Shown: piece after piece, positions 9,894-16,700 of the stretch
How positions within the stretch are numbered: the stretch's first letter is position 1
How the letters are laid out: each line of letters starts with the position of its first letter
Source: JBOGEB01 sp050743125
GTDB lineage: Bacteria > Actinomycetota > Nitriliruptoria > Euzebyales > Egibacteraceae
DNA length: 34,156 nucleotides
Assembly: GCA_050743125.1 (NCBI GenBank)
Contig: JBOGEB010000020.1
Span: forward strand, 1 to 34,156
Reading direction: 5' to 3'
Translations under genes and position numbers: made by a program
Notes under the pieces: generated by a model
Database searches by the model: none
What the model was told of the DNA's origin: nothing
What the model saw: only the letters and a program-made list of their open reading frames with translations

Positions 9894-10233
9894 GCTGTTC
9901 ACGCGCCTGCGCAAGGAGCTTGACGTCGAGTGGTCCTCGACGGTCGAGGAGCTCAAGGCGTACGGTGCCGATCCCCACAGCGAGCGAGTCGAGCGGATCG
10001 CAGGCATCGACGACAACTTCGCCGACTCCGCGGCGGCGACCGCAGAGCGTGCGGAGGCCCTCGCGTTGATCCAGCACGCTCGTGAGCGGCTCGCAGCGGT
10101 AGAGGAGGCGCTCCAGCGAATGGATCAAGGGACGTACGGCGTCTGTGCCGTCTGCGGAACCCCGATCCCTGAGGCCCGGCTCGAGGCCCGGCCGCTCTCC
10201 GTGCGCTGCGTCAAGTGCGCGAGCAAGCGGTAG
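9871..10233 (+). CDS. DksA/TraR-type zinc-finger protein
   Basis: 120 residues with an alpha-helical N-terminal part and a C-terminal C4 zinc finger (C92, C95, C113, C116) of the DksA/TraR family. E. coli members bind in the RNA polymerase secondary channel; the role of this short actinobacterial form is unproven. ATG 9871 has GGAGG at 9860-9864, although the gene overlaps xerD by 23 bp. The stop directly abuts the deoA start (TAG then GTG), so the two are probably co-transcribed. Confidence 0.88.
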   Translation: MHVDMTPELFTRLRKELDVEWSSTVEELKAYGADPHSERVERIAGIDDNFADSAAATAERAEALALIQHARERLAAVEEALQRMDQGTYGVCAVCGTPIPEARLEARPLSVRCVKCASKR

Positions 10234-11589
10234 GTGCCGCGGGCGGTCGACCTCATCGGGCGGAAGCGGGACGGCGGCGAGCTGGCTGCCGACGAGCTGG
10301 CCTGGTTCGTCTCGGGTTACCTCGACGGCGTGGTGATGGAGGGCCAGATGGCGGCCCTGCTCATGGCCGGCGTGCTGCGAGGGTTCAGTGTGGCCGAGAC
10401 ACGGGCGTTGACTGCCATCCTGGCTGGCAGCGGCGAGCAACTGGACCTGTCGTGCCTGCGGGGACCCACGATCGACAAGCACTCGACCGGTGGCGTCGGC
10501 GACTCCACGACGCTGCTCGTCGCGCCGCTGTTGGCCGCCGCTGGCGCGCAGGTCGTGAAGCTGGCCGGGCGGGGGCTCGGGCACTCGGGCGGCACGCTCG
10601 ACAAGCTGGAGTCCATCCCGGGGCTCCGAACGATGCTTTCACCGGACGAGCTGCTCCGGATCGCCGGGGACGTCGGCTGCGTGGTCGCCGCCCAGACCGA
10701 CCAGCTGGTTCCGGCGGACCGGGCGCTGTACGCGCTGCGCGACGTGACCGGCACCGTCGAGTCGGCTGCGCTCATCGCGTCGAGCGTGATGTCGAAAAAG
10801 CTCGCCGGCGGGGCCGAGACGATCGTGCTCGACGTCAAGGCGGGCGACGGAGCGTTCATGGAGTCGTTCGACGCAGCCCGAGCGCTGGCGCGGCTGTGCG
10901 TAGCGATCGGCGCGGACGCGGGCCGGCGCTGCGTCGCCATGGTGTCGGCGATGGATTCCCCGTTGGGGACGGCGGTGGGCACCGCCTTGGAGGTCGCCGA
11001 GTGCGTGCGGCTGCTTCGCGAATCGCCTCAGGGGCGGCTGGCTGCCGTCGCGCTGGAGCTCGCCACGCTCGGGCTGGCCTCGGCGCGGGGCGTTGAGGCG
11101 ACGTCGGTCCGGGAAGAGCTGCGCTCGTTGTGGGCGCGCGGGGCCGCGCTGGAGACGCTCGCCCGGATGATCTTCGCTCAGGGCGGTGACCCGGGCGTCT
11201 GCGAGGATCCCGAGGGCGTCCTGCCGCAGGCGCCGGTGCGCCGCGAGGTGGGGGCTGCGCGTGCTGGCGTCGTCACGTCGGTGCCCGCGAGGGCGATGGG
11301 CGAGCTGACGGTCGAGCTGGGCGCGGGCCGGGCACACAAGGACGACCGTGTTGACCCCGCTGTCGGCGTCGAGTTGCGGGTCGAGACCGGCGATCGGGTC
11401 GAGGCCGGTCAGCCCTTGGCTGTGGTCCATGCGCGCACCGAGGACGACGCCGCTCGCGCGGTCGTGCGCCTTGCTGCGGTCGTCATGGTCGGCGAGACGG
11501 GACAGCCTGCGCCGACCGTCCTCGACGTCATCCGCTCGGAGTCTGGGCCCTCGCATGCCATGTGGCCAGGATTCGTCACGCATGCGTGA
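10234..11589 (+). CDS. deoA: Thymidine/pyrimidine-nucleoside phosphorylase
   Basis: Phosphorolysis of thymidine or uridine to free base and (deoxy)ribose 1-phosphate in nucleoside salvage. The 451-residue protein has KHSTGGVGD at 82-90 (phosphate binding) and the family signature AGRGLGHSGGTLDKLESIPG at 111-130. A C-terminal barrel-sandwich region includes VELRVETGDRVEAGQPLAVV. GTG 10234 directly follows the previous stop and gives the expected N-terminus. The last residues (about MWPGFVTHA) and the stop are encoded inside a 46-bp perfect palindrome, so the native end has probably been altered by it. Thymidine and general pyrimidine specificity cannot be separated here. Confidence 0.94.
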   Translation: MPRAVDLIGRKRDGGELAADELAWFVSGYLDGVVMEGQMAALLMAGVLRGFSVAETRALTAILAGSGEQLDLSCLRGPTIDKHSTGGVGDSTTLLVAPLLAAAGAQVVKLAGRGLGHSGGTLDKLESIPGLRTMLSPDELLRIAGDVGCVVAAQTDQLVPADRALYALRDVTGTVESAALIASSVMSKKLAGGAETIVLDVKAGDGAFMESFDAARALARLCVAIGADAGRRCVAMVSAMDSPLGTAVGTALEVAECVRLLRESPQGRLAAVALELATLGLASARGVEATSVREELRSLWARGAALETLARMIFAQGGDPGVCEDPEGVLPQAPVRREVGAARAGVVTSVPARAMGELTVELGAGRAHKDDRVDPAVGVELRVETGDRVEAGQPLAVVHARTEDDAARAVVRLAAVVMVGETGQPAPTVLDVIRSESGPSHAMWPGFVTHA

Positions 11590-11605
11590 CGAATCCTGGC
11601 CACAT
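11560..11605. terminator. 46-bp perfect palindrome at the deoA/moaD junction
   Basis: Arms 11560-11582 and 11583-11605 are exact reverse complements (23 bp, centred on GCATGC); the next pair outward mismatches. It contains the deoA stop (11587-11589) and lies just before the minus-strand MoaD-like stop. No T-run follows. The position fits a bidirectional U-less terminator, though a protein-binding or mobile palindrome is possible. Confidence 0.7.
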
Positions 11606-11622
11606 CCGCCCGCCGCCGCCCG

Positions 11623-11895
11623 CTACCCGCCGGACACCGCTGGGAGTATGGTCAGCTCGTCGCCGTCGGTCAGCGGTTCGGGCTCCGTGAGGCGCGTGGC
11701 GCGCCCGTTGTGGACGCAGAGGACATGGCGGCGCAGCCGACCCTGCTCGTCGAACAGGCGGACCTGGAGCGTCGGAGCTTGCGCGCACAGGTCGGCGAGA
11801 GCCTCCTGCACGGTGGCGCCGGACACCGTCACCTCGCGTACCGCGCCAACGGCCGGCTCCAGGACCGGGGGCAGGCGGATGGTCGTGGTCGCCAC
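11623..11895 (-). CDS. MoaD/ThiS-family ubiquitin-like sulfur carrier
   Basis: About 90 residues, beta-grasp type, ending in ILPAVSGG. The C-terminal Gly-Gly is the residue pair that MoaD/ThiS proteins adenylate and thiocarboxylate. No moaE, thiG or E1-like moeB/thiF partner is in the window. The neighbour upstream on the same strand is an Asp-box propeller protein, a pairing I recall from other actinobacterial genomes. GTG 11895 gives the family-like start MATTTIRLPPVL; GTG 11910 (one base after the previous stop) would add five residues. Which pathway it feeds is unknown. Confidence 0.82.
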   Translation of the reverse strand: MATTTIRLPPVLEPAVGAVREVTVSGATVQEALADLCAQAPTLQVRLFDEQGRLRRHVLCVHNGRATRLTEPEPLTDGDELTILPAVSGG

Positions 11896-11911
11896 GGCTG
11901 ACCCACCCACC

Positions 11912-12955
11912 TCACCCAGAGGTCCGGCCTACGGCCGGACAATCCCAGAGGGCAAGCGCGACGATCCGCGGGTAGCAGCCCGGCAGCACCTGCCAGGTGT
12001 CGCCGCTGTCGATGGTGGCCCACACCTGCCCGCCGGTGCTGCCGAGGTAGACGCCGCCGTCGCCGTCCGTCGCGCACGCCCCGCGCAGCACGCCCGTGTA
12101 GGTCGGCTCGGCCGGCCAGCCCTTGCCGGACCGGCTCCACGAGTCTCCGCCGTCGGTGGAGCGCCAGGCCGCGAACCGGCCGCCGATGGGGAGCCGGTGC
12201 TCGGCGTGCAGCGGGAACACGAACAGCGCGCCGCTGGCGTCGTCACGCACGATCGGAAAGCCGAAACCGGCGGGCAGGCCGCGCTCGACGCGCTCCCAGC
12301 AGTCGCCGCCGTCAACGGTCCGGTACACGCCCATGTGGTCCTGCCGCCAGATCGTGTCCGGGTCCGCGGGGTCGGCCACCAGGGCGTGCACGCAGTACCC
12401 GATGCCGGGCTCGTCGCAGGGGAGGACCGTATCGACACCCGTGTTGCGCGGCGTGAAGGTCGCGCTGCCGTCGTCGGAGCGGAACACCCCGATCGCGGAC
12501 GCCGCCACCCAGACGCGATCGCCGGCGAACAGGACCCGATGGGCGCACATCCCGCCGGCCCCAGGCTGCCATGCGTGCCGGGTGGGGTGGCCGTTGAACG
12601 CCTCGACCGGCGTCCAGGTGACGCCGTGGTCGTCGCTGGTGAACAGCCCGGCCTCGGCGACTCCACAGAACAGCCGTCCTCCCGGCTGTAAAGCGAACGT
12701 CCAGATCTGCTCCAGCCTCGGGCCGCTGTCACCGAACCCGGGGCCGGCCGTGACCTGCTCCCACGATTCGAGATCGGCGCTGCGGTGCACCGCCGGCCCG
12801 AACCACCCGCTGGCTGTCCCCGCAAGGTACGTGCCGTCCTCGGCCCGGCCGAAGGCGGTGACTTTCCAGCCGGGGAAGAACGGGCCCTCGACATCCCAGT
12901 CGACGCGGTCGTCGCTGCGCAGCAGCCAGCCGCCCTTCTCCGTCCCCACCGCCAA
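11912..12955 (-). CDS. Asp-box (BNR) beta-propeller protein, sialidase-like fold
   Basis: 347 residues with repeated Asp-box motifs (SDDHGVTW, TVDGGDCW, STDGGDSW, TIDSGDTW), each marking a propeller blade, as in sialidases and Ycf48-like proteins. The catalytic arginine triad and Tyr/Glu of true sialidases are not recognisable, so enzymatic sialidase function is not supported. No signal peptide is seen. The start is uncertain: TTG 12955 fits the homologous opening (AVGTEKGGWLLRSDD), and an in-frame stop lies at 12980-12982. The stop is close to or overlaps the MoaD-like gene, so they are probably one operon. I infer a functional link between the two. Confidence 0.78.
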   Translation of the reverse strand: MAVGTEKGGWLLRSDDRVDWDVEGPFFPGWKVTAFGRAEDGTYLAGTASGWFGPAVHRSADLESWEQVTAGPGFGDSGPRLEQIWTFALQPGGRLFCGVAEAGLFTSDDHGVTWTPVEAFNGHPTRHAWQPGAGGMCAHRVLFAGDRVWVAASAIGVFRSDDGSATFTPRNTGVDTVLPCDEPGIGYCVHALVADPADPDTIWRQDHMGVYRTVDGGDCWERVERGLPAGFGFPIVRDDASGALFVFPLHAEHRLPIGGRFAAWRSTDGGDSWSRSGKGWPAEPTYTGVLRGACATDGDGGVYLGSTGGQVWATIDSGDTWQVLPGCYPRIVALALWDCPAVGRTSG

Positions 12956-13127
12956 GGTGGTCGCTGGTGCATCCTTCCACTAGCCATTCGGTCAACCCCG
13001 GCAATGGGCAGATATCTGCAGCGGTTGACGCGCTGATGTCCCGATCATCGGCCTGAACTCTTCCGCTGAGCCAGCCGCTACGCAATGATGCTTGGCGCAG
13101 CGAGAATCCTCGTGGAGAGGCTAACAG

Positions 13128-13556
13128 GTGGAGACACCGGATTATCGCCCGCAGACTTGGGCGTCGCCCTGGCCTGCCACCGAGATCGTCGAGGGGGTGT
13201 GGCAATCCGGGCATCCGCAGCCCGGTGAATGGTGGGACGCGGTCATCGACCTGGACGGTGACCAGCCGCTGCTGGAAGACGTGGGGCTCTACGTGCGCTG
13301 GCCGATCGTGGACGGGCCCGTGCCTGAGCACGCCCTACTGGTGGCGCTGGCCGATCTGGTCGCTGACCTGTGGCGGGAGGGCAAGCGGGTGTTGATCCAT
13401 TGCGCTGGCGGGATGAACCGTTCGGGTCTGCTCGTGGCCGCCGCGCTGGTCCGTAACGGGATGGGCGCCGAAGAGGCGATCGAGCTGATTCGTGCCCGCC
13501 GCCCAGGTGCGCTCAACAACAAGCAGTTCGTCCAGCACCTGCTGGAGCGGCTGTGA
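13128..13556 (+). CDS. Dual-specificity/tyrosine phosphatase-like protein
   Basis: 142 residues with the cysteine phosphatase signature HCAGGMNRSG at 91-100: nucleophile C92, phosphate-binding R98. D62, in the PIVDGPVP loop, is a possible general acid. Short atypical DSPs of this size dephosphorylate proteins or small phosphorylated molecules; the substrate is unknown. GTG 13128 is supported by GGAGAGG at 13114-13120. It is divergent from the propeller gene, with a shared upstream region of about 170 bp. Confidence 0.85.
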   Translation: METPDYRPQTWASPWPATEIVEGVWQSGHPQPGEWWDAVIDLDGDQPLLEDVGLYVRWPIVDGPVPEHALLVALADLVADLWREGKRVLIHCAGGMNRSGLLVAAALVRNGMGAEEAIELIRARRPGALNNKQFVQHLLERL

Positions 13557-13855
13557 GGTAACCAGACGAGCCGCCGAGAGCCTGGCGTCGCGCTGAGCAC
13601 GCGTTTGCGAACCCGCGGAGCGACCGTTCCTAGCGGGACACCAGGCCTTGAGCGCCCGGGCGGGCAGGCAACGCAGTTGAGCTGCGGCTTTCCTGCTGAT
13701 GCGGAGGAAAGGTGACCACGCCGCTGCGGAAGTCGATGTCGTAGACCGGGACCACGCCGACCAAGACTGGGTGGCTGAGCGCTGAGTCGACGAAGACCGT
13801 CGAGGGCTGGCAGATCCGTGCTTCCCTTGCCCATGAGCCTCGAGGAGGTTGCGCC
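13557..13855. other. Gap with a possible decayed gene
   Basis: Almost 300 bp between the phosphatase and the alpha/beta hydrolase. No intact gene is seen on the plus strand. The minus strand holds a fragment suggestive of a carbonic anhydrase C-terminus (separate entry). The right end carries the hydrolase ribosome site. Confidence 0.6.
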
Positions 13856-13857
13856 AT
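13630..13857 (-). pseudogene. Possible carbonic anhydrase-like C-terminal remnant
   Basis: The minus-strand frame reads ...SHPVLVGVVPVYDIDFRSGVVTF..., which resembles the last strand and helix of beta-carbonic anhydrases (an exposed PVL helix, then V-Y-D-I-x-x-G-x-V). The zinc-binding core (CxDxR, HxxC) is absent and the frame is closed upstream by the hydrolase gene. If real, it is a decayed fragment. The match rests on memory of the family. Confidence 0.3.
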
Positions 13858-14608
13858 GACCGAAACGGAGAAGGTCATCCCCATTCCGGGTACCGACAAG
13901 AGGATCTACGGGCTGCTCCGGGAGGTCCCCGGCGCGCCCCTGGCGGTGCTCGTGCACTGCCTGACGGCGGGCAAGAACTCGACCAAGTACTACCTGGGCG
14001 CGCGAGCGCTGGAGCAGGCAGGCTTCTCCAGCTTCCGCTTCGACCTCTACGGCGGCGCGGACGACGCCCGGAAGCTGCTCGACTGCACGATCGAGACCCA
14101 TGCCGACGACCTCGACCTGGTGGTCGAGGGGTTGAAGGACGAGCAGCCCGACCGGCCGATCACCGTGATCGGCCACAGCCTGGGAGGGCTCGCCATCCTG
14201 ACGTCGAAGGCGCAGGCGTTCGACGCGGTGGTGCTCTGGGACGCGACGCATGCCGATGCCTGGCCGGACAAGGACACCTTGGAGGACGAGCACACCGTGT
14301 GGGAGCCAGCCTTGGGCTGCTATCGGCTCAAGTGGAGCTGTGACATCCTGATCAGCGAGGAGATGCTGCGCTCTTACCGGCACCTCGACTCGAACGCGCT
14401 GATCTCCTGGCTGCGCAAGCCGGTGAAGGTGATCGCCGCCGGCGCCAACACCCGCCTGCTCGACCGGCAGCGTGAGTACTACGCGCACGCCAACGAGCCC
14501 AAGGCACTGGCGGTGATCGACGGCGCCGACCACAACTTCACCAACGGCGAGACGATGACCGAGCTGTTCCGGGAGACCATCGACTGGCTGAACCAGCACG
14601 GCCGGTGA
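13856..14608 (+). CDS. Alpha/beta hydrolase
   Basis: 250 residues with an alpha/beta-hydrolase layout. An oxyanion-side VLVHCLTAGKNS segment lies near 31-42. The nucleophile elbow GHSLGG puts S108 as nucleophile, D203 (in GANTRLLDR) is the likely acid, and H226 (GADHNF) the base. The lack of a signal peptide suggests a cytoplasmic esterase, lipase or peptidase-like enzyme with unknown substrate. ATG 13856 has GAGGAGG at 13842-13848. Confidence 0.85.
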   Translation: MTETEKVIPIPGTDKRIYGLLREVPGAPLAVLVHCLTAGKNSTKYYLGARALEQAGFSSFRFDLYGGADDARKLLDCTIETHADDLDLVVEGLKDEQPDRPITVIGHSLGGLAILTSKAQAFDAVVLWDATHADAWPDKDTLEDEHTVWEPALGCYRLKWSCDILISEEMLRSYRHLDSNALISWLRKPVKVIAAGANTRLLDRQREYYAHANEPKALAVIDGADHNFTNGETMTELFRETIDWLNQHGR

Positions 14609-14616
14609 ATCGCTAG

Positions 14617-14679
14617 AAGATTCGCCTAAGATTCGTTGACAGCGCGCCTGGAAGTGTGGACACTGCCATTCGTACGAAT
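14617..14679 (+). promoter_or_regulatory. Promoter with candidate ATTCG operators
   Basis: TTGACA (14636-14641) and GACACT (14659-14664) are 17 bp apart and form a plausible promoter for the DUF6879/XRE cassette. AAGATTCG occurs at 14617-14624 and 14628-14635, offset by 11 bp (one helical turn), the second abutting the -35. A perfect palindrome ATTCGTACGAAT lies at 14668-14679, at the predicted start point. Repression or autoregulation by the XRE protein encoded in the cassette is inferred. Confidence 0.55.
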
Positions 14680-14703
14680 ATCACGACTACGAGGAGGCTT
14701 GCT

Positions 14704-14915
14704 ATGGAGTTCACACTCGTATCGGAGGGCCTTGCGGGGAGGGCGACGACTGCCCGGCAGTTCGTTGCACTGACCGCAAGACCGCCGTGATCACGGGCCG
14801 TCAGCTCAGTCCCGAGGAACTGGCCCGGCTGAATGTGGGCCCTGGTGAGAACGCGGTCGAGATTCCCATCGCGATGTACCTCGCCGGCGCTCCAGGGCTG
14901 GAGGAGCGGCGGTGA
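14704..14915 (+). pseudogene. Small DUF6879-associated ORF, frameshifted
   Basis: ATG 14704 has GAGGAGG at 14690-14696, but its frame ends at TGA 14788-14790 after 28 codons. From 14739 another frame reads EGDDCPAVRCTDRKTAVITG and ends RR-stop at 14913-14915, overlapping the DUF6879 start by 4 bases. Adding one G to the four-G run (14736-14739) would join them into about 70 residues. The joined protein resembles small actinobacterial proteins with a DCP...TDR.T..V.G pattern that I recall preceding DUF6879 genes. A sequencing error, real decay, or re-initiation at GTG 14787 (overlapping the first stop) are all possible. Confidence 0.6.
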
Positions 14916-15451
14916 AGCTCGAGGACGTAGGCCGGCTCTTTGACACTATCTGCGAGTCCGCGTTCCGGCTGGAGACGCTCGACCGGTACACCGTGCCGCA
15001 GGAGGCCGAGGCATTCGCGGACTTCCTCGTGGGTCGGCCGAGGCCGCCACGAACGGTGGAGACCAGCCCCTGGCTGCGGCGGATCGCCAACCACACCGAC
15101 GCTGGCCGGCGCGTCTACCGCGTCCACGTCCTGTCCCATCCGTTGTCCGACTATCTGCGGTTCGAGCTGTCCGGCTATCCCGAGACCGACGCTGCTGGCG
15201 CGGAGACCTTCATCGCCGACCGCGACGCCCACCCGGACCTGGCAGAACTCACCGAGGACTTCTGGCTGTACGACGACGAGATCGTGGCAGTGATGAACTA
15301 CGACGACGAGGGTCACTTCCTCGGTGCCGAACGGGCGCCCGACGACCTCTTGGGCGAGTACCGGCGCCGCCGCGACCTCGCGCTCGCGCATGCAGTCCCA
15401 TTTGACGAGTACCTTGCCACCGTTGGCGGTTTGGAGGCGCTCAGGGCTTGA
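14912..15451 (+). CDS. DUF6879 family protein
   Basis: 179 residues, rich in Asp, Glu and Arg, with no signal or membrane segment. The LEDVGRLFD opening, central YRVHVLS region and FWLYDDEIV..MNYDDEGHF segment match my recall of the actinobacterial DUF6879 family, typically found beside XRE-DUF5753 regulators. GTG 14912 overlaps the upstream small-ORF stop by 4 bases and has GGAGGAG at 14900-14906. The gene ends overlapping the XRE start. Its molecular role is unknown. Confidence 0.8.
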   Translation: MKLEDVGRLFDTICESAFRLETLDRYTVPQEAEAFADFLVGRPRPPRTVETSPWLRRIANHTDAGRRVYRVHVLSHPLSDYLRFELSGYPETDAAGAETFIADRDAHPDLAELTEDFWLYDDEIVAVMNYDDEGHFLGAERAPDDLLGEYRRRRDLALAHAVPFDEYLATVGGLEALRA

Positions 15452-16323
15452 CCGAGGAGTTAGACGAACCGACCGCGCAGCGGCGCCGACTCGCGGCGCT
15501 GCTGCGCGACCTTCGGCTCCAGGCCGGGCTGACCGGCGAGCAGCTCGGCGCTGCGGCTGGTATGTCGCAGTCGAAGGTTTCAAAGATCGAGACCGGCCGG
15601 CAGGTGCCGGCGGTCGCCGACGTCGAGGCGTGGGCGCGGGCTGTCGATGCAGTGCCCGATGTCCGTGCCGACCTTGTTGAGCGCGCCGAGGCGGCGCTGA
15701 CCGAAGCGACGACCTGGCGTGCGGGACTCCGCCAGGGAGTAGCCCACAAGCAGCAGCAGATCGGCCGGCTTGACCAGGCCGCGTCGATGACTCGACTCTT
15801 CCAGCCGGCCCTCGTGCCGGGGTTGCTGCAGACCGCCGAGTACGCCCGGCGGGTGTTTGCCTCCGCCGAATACAAGGGAGGGAACCGGGACGTTGCCGCT
15901 GCGGTCACCGCCCGGCTGGAACGCCAGCGAGTCCTGTTCGACGACACGAAGCGGATCGAGTTCCTCGTCACCGAGGCGGCGCTGCGCTGGCGACCAGGCC
16001 CGGGCAGCGCGCAGGTGTTGGCCGCCCAGCTCGACCGCATCGTCGCACTGATCACGCTGCCCGCGGTCAGCTTCGGCGTGATTCCGTTGGACGCCGAGAT
16101 GATCGTTATCCCCCAGCACGGGTTCGTAATCCGCGGTGACCTCGGTGAGCACGAGGACGTGTTGGTCACCGTCGAGACTGTCACCGCCGAGCTGTGCATC
16201 CGCGATGAGGCCGACGTCGCCATCTACCTTGAGACCTTCAACCGCCTGCGCCAGGCGGCGGTGTTCGGCGACGAGGCGCGGGCGCTGCTCACGGCGATCA
16301 TGGCGAACCTCCGGCGGGCTTGA
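15448..16323 (+). CDS. XRE-family regulator with DUF5753 domain
   Basis: 291 residues. The N-terminal helix-turn-helix (about 14-68, core LTGEQLGAAAGMSQSKVSKIETG) is of Cro/C1/XRE type. The rest is a DUF5753-like domain, starting near the QPALVPGLLQTAEYARRVF stretch that characterises the family. In streptomycetes such regulators pair with small DUF397 or DUF6879 partners and affect development or antibiotic production; that is family knowledge, not shown here. The TTG start overlaps the DUF6879 stop (TTGA), with GGAGG at 15433-15437. It probably binds the ATTCG sites at 14617-14679. Confidence 0.88.
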   Translation: MTEELDEPTAQRRRLAALLRDLRLQAGLTGEQLGAAAGMSQSKVSKIETGRQVPAVADVEAWARAVDAVPDVRADLVERAEAALTEATTWRAGLRQGVAHKQQQIGRLDQAASMTRLFQPALVPGLLQTAEYARRVFASAEYKGGNRDVAAAVTARLERQRVLFDDTKRIEFLVTEAALRWRPGPGSAQVLAAQLDRIVALITLPAVSFGVIPLDAEMIVIPQHGFVIRGDLGEHEDVLVTVETVTAELCIRDEADVAIYLETFNRLRQAAVFGDEARALLTAIMANLRRA

Positions 16324-16330
16324 CTCCTCC

Positions 16331-16376
16331 CGAAAATTCGGAGATTATTCGCAACATGATCGAGCACACGAATTCG
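16331..16376 (+). promoter_or_regulatory. Further ATTCG-type motifs before the CPEC protein
   Basis: AAATTCG (16334-16340), ATTATTCG (16344-16351) and GAATTCG (16370-16376) resemble the motifs at 14617-14679. They surround ATG 16356, so the last gene of the cassette may have its own regulated start. Short motifs like these can occur by chance. Confidence 0.3.
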
Positions 16377-16625
16377 CAGCCGTCACCCCAGCCCGACGCC
16401 ATCATCGTCCTGGGCGGCGATTCCTACGAGGCGCCGGTGCTCGTGGACGAGTGGGACTGGGCGTCGTTCACCCCGTGCCACCTGCGCCTCGTGTGCCGCC
16501 CGCTCGTCGAGTTCCATATCCTCGGCCAGATCGAGATCCGCTGCCCGGAGTGCGAGAAGCCGTGGGACGTGCGCTACGACCCGTGGAAACCCGAGCAGCG
16601 TGGCACGGCGCTGTGGATCGGCTGA
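16356..16625 (+). CDS. Small hypothetical protein with a CPEC motif
   Basis: 89 residues, acidic and tryptophan-rich, with a single CPEC pair flanked by CH and C residues earlier; a complete zinc site is not clear. No family is recognised. The frame is open back to TTG 16320, which overlaps the XRE stop by 4 bases and would add 12 residues; ATG 16356 has a distant GGAG at 16340-16343. It is the last gene of the DUF6879/XRE cassette and converges with mtnA. Confidence 0.6.
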   Translation: MIEHTNSQPSPQPDAIIVLGGDSYEAPVLVDEWDWASFTPCHLRLVCRPLVEFHILGQIEIRCPECEKPWDVRYDPWKPEQRGTALWIG

Positions 16626-16633
16626 GAGTGTGG

Positions 16634-16697
16634 CGGTCGGGGCAGGCGTAAAGGCCCACGTCTCGCCCCCCCCTGTGGGTGGTCCCTGCCCCGACCG
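16634..16697. terminator. Large bidirectional hairpin between convergent genes
   Basis: The 13-bp arms 16634-16646 and 16685-16697 are exact reverse complements. An inner pair, 16655-16659 with 16675-16679, adds a second stem. It lies between the stops of the CPEC-protein gene and mtnA, so it could terminate both transcripts. There is no T-run. Confidence 0.65.
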
Positions 16698-16700
16698 TCC

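Noticed and set aside
10215..11096. Plus-strand frame inside deoA
   Set aside because: Gly/Arg-rich shadow of deoA in another frame.
11912..12955. Active exo-sialidase
   Set aside because: Asp boxes are present but the arginine triad and Tyr/Glu nucleophile pair are not recognisable, and there is no secretion signal.
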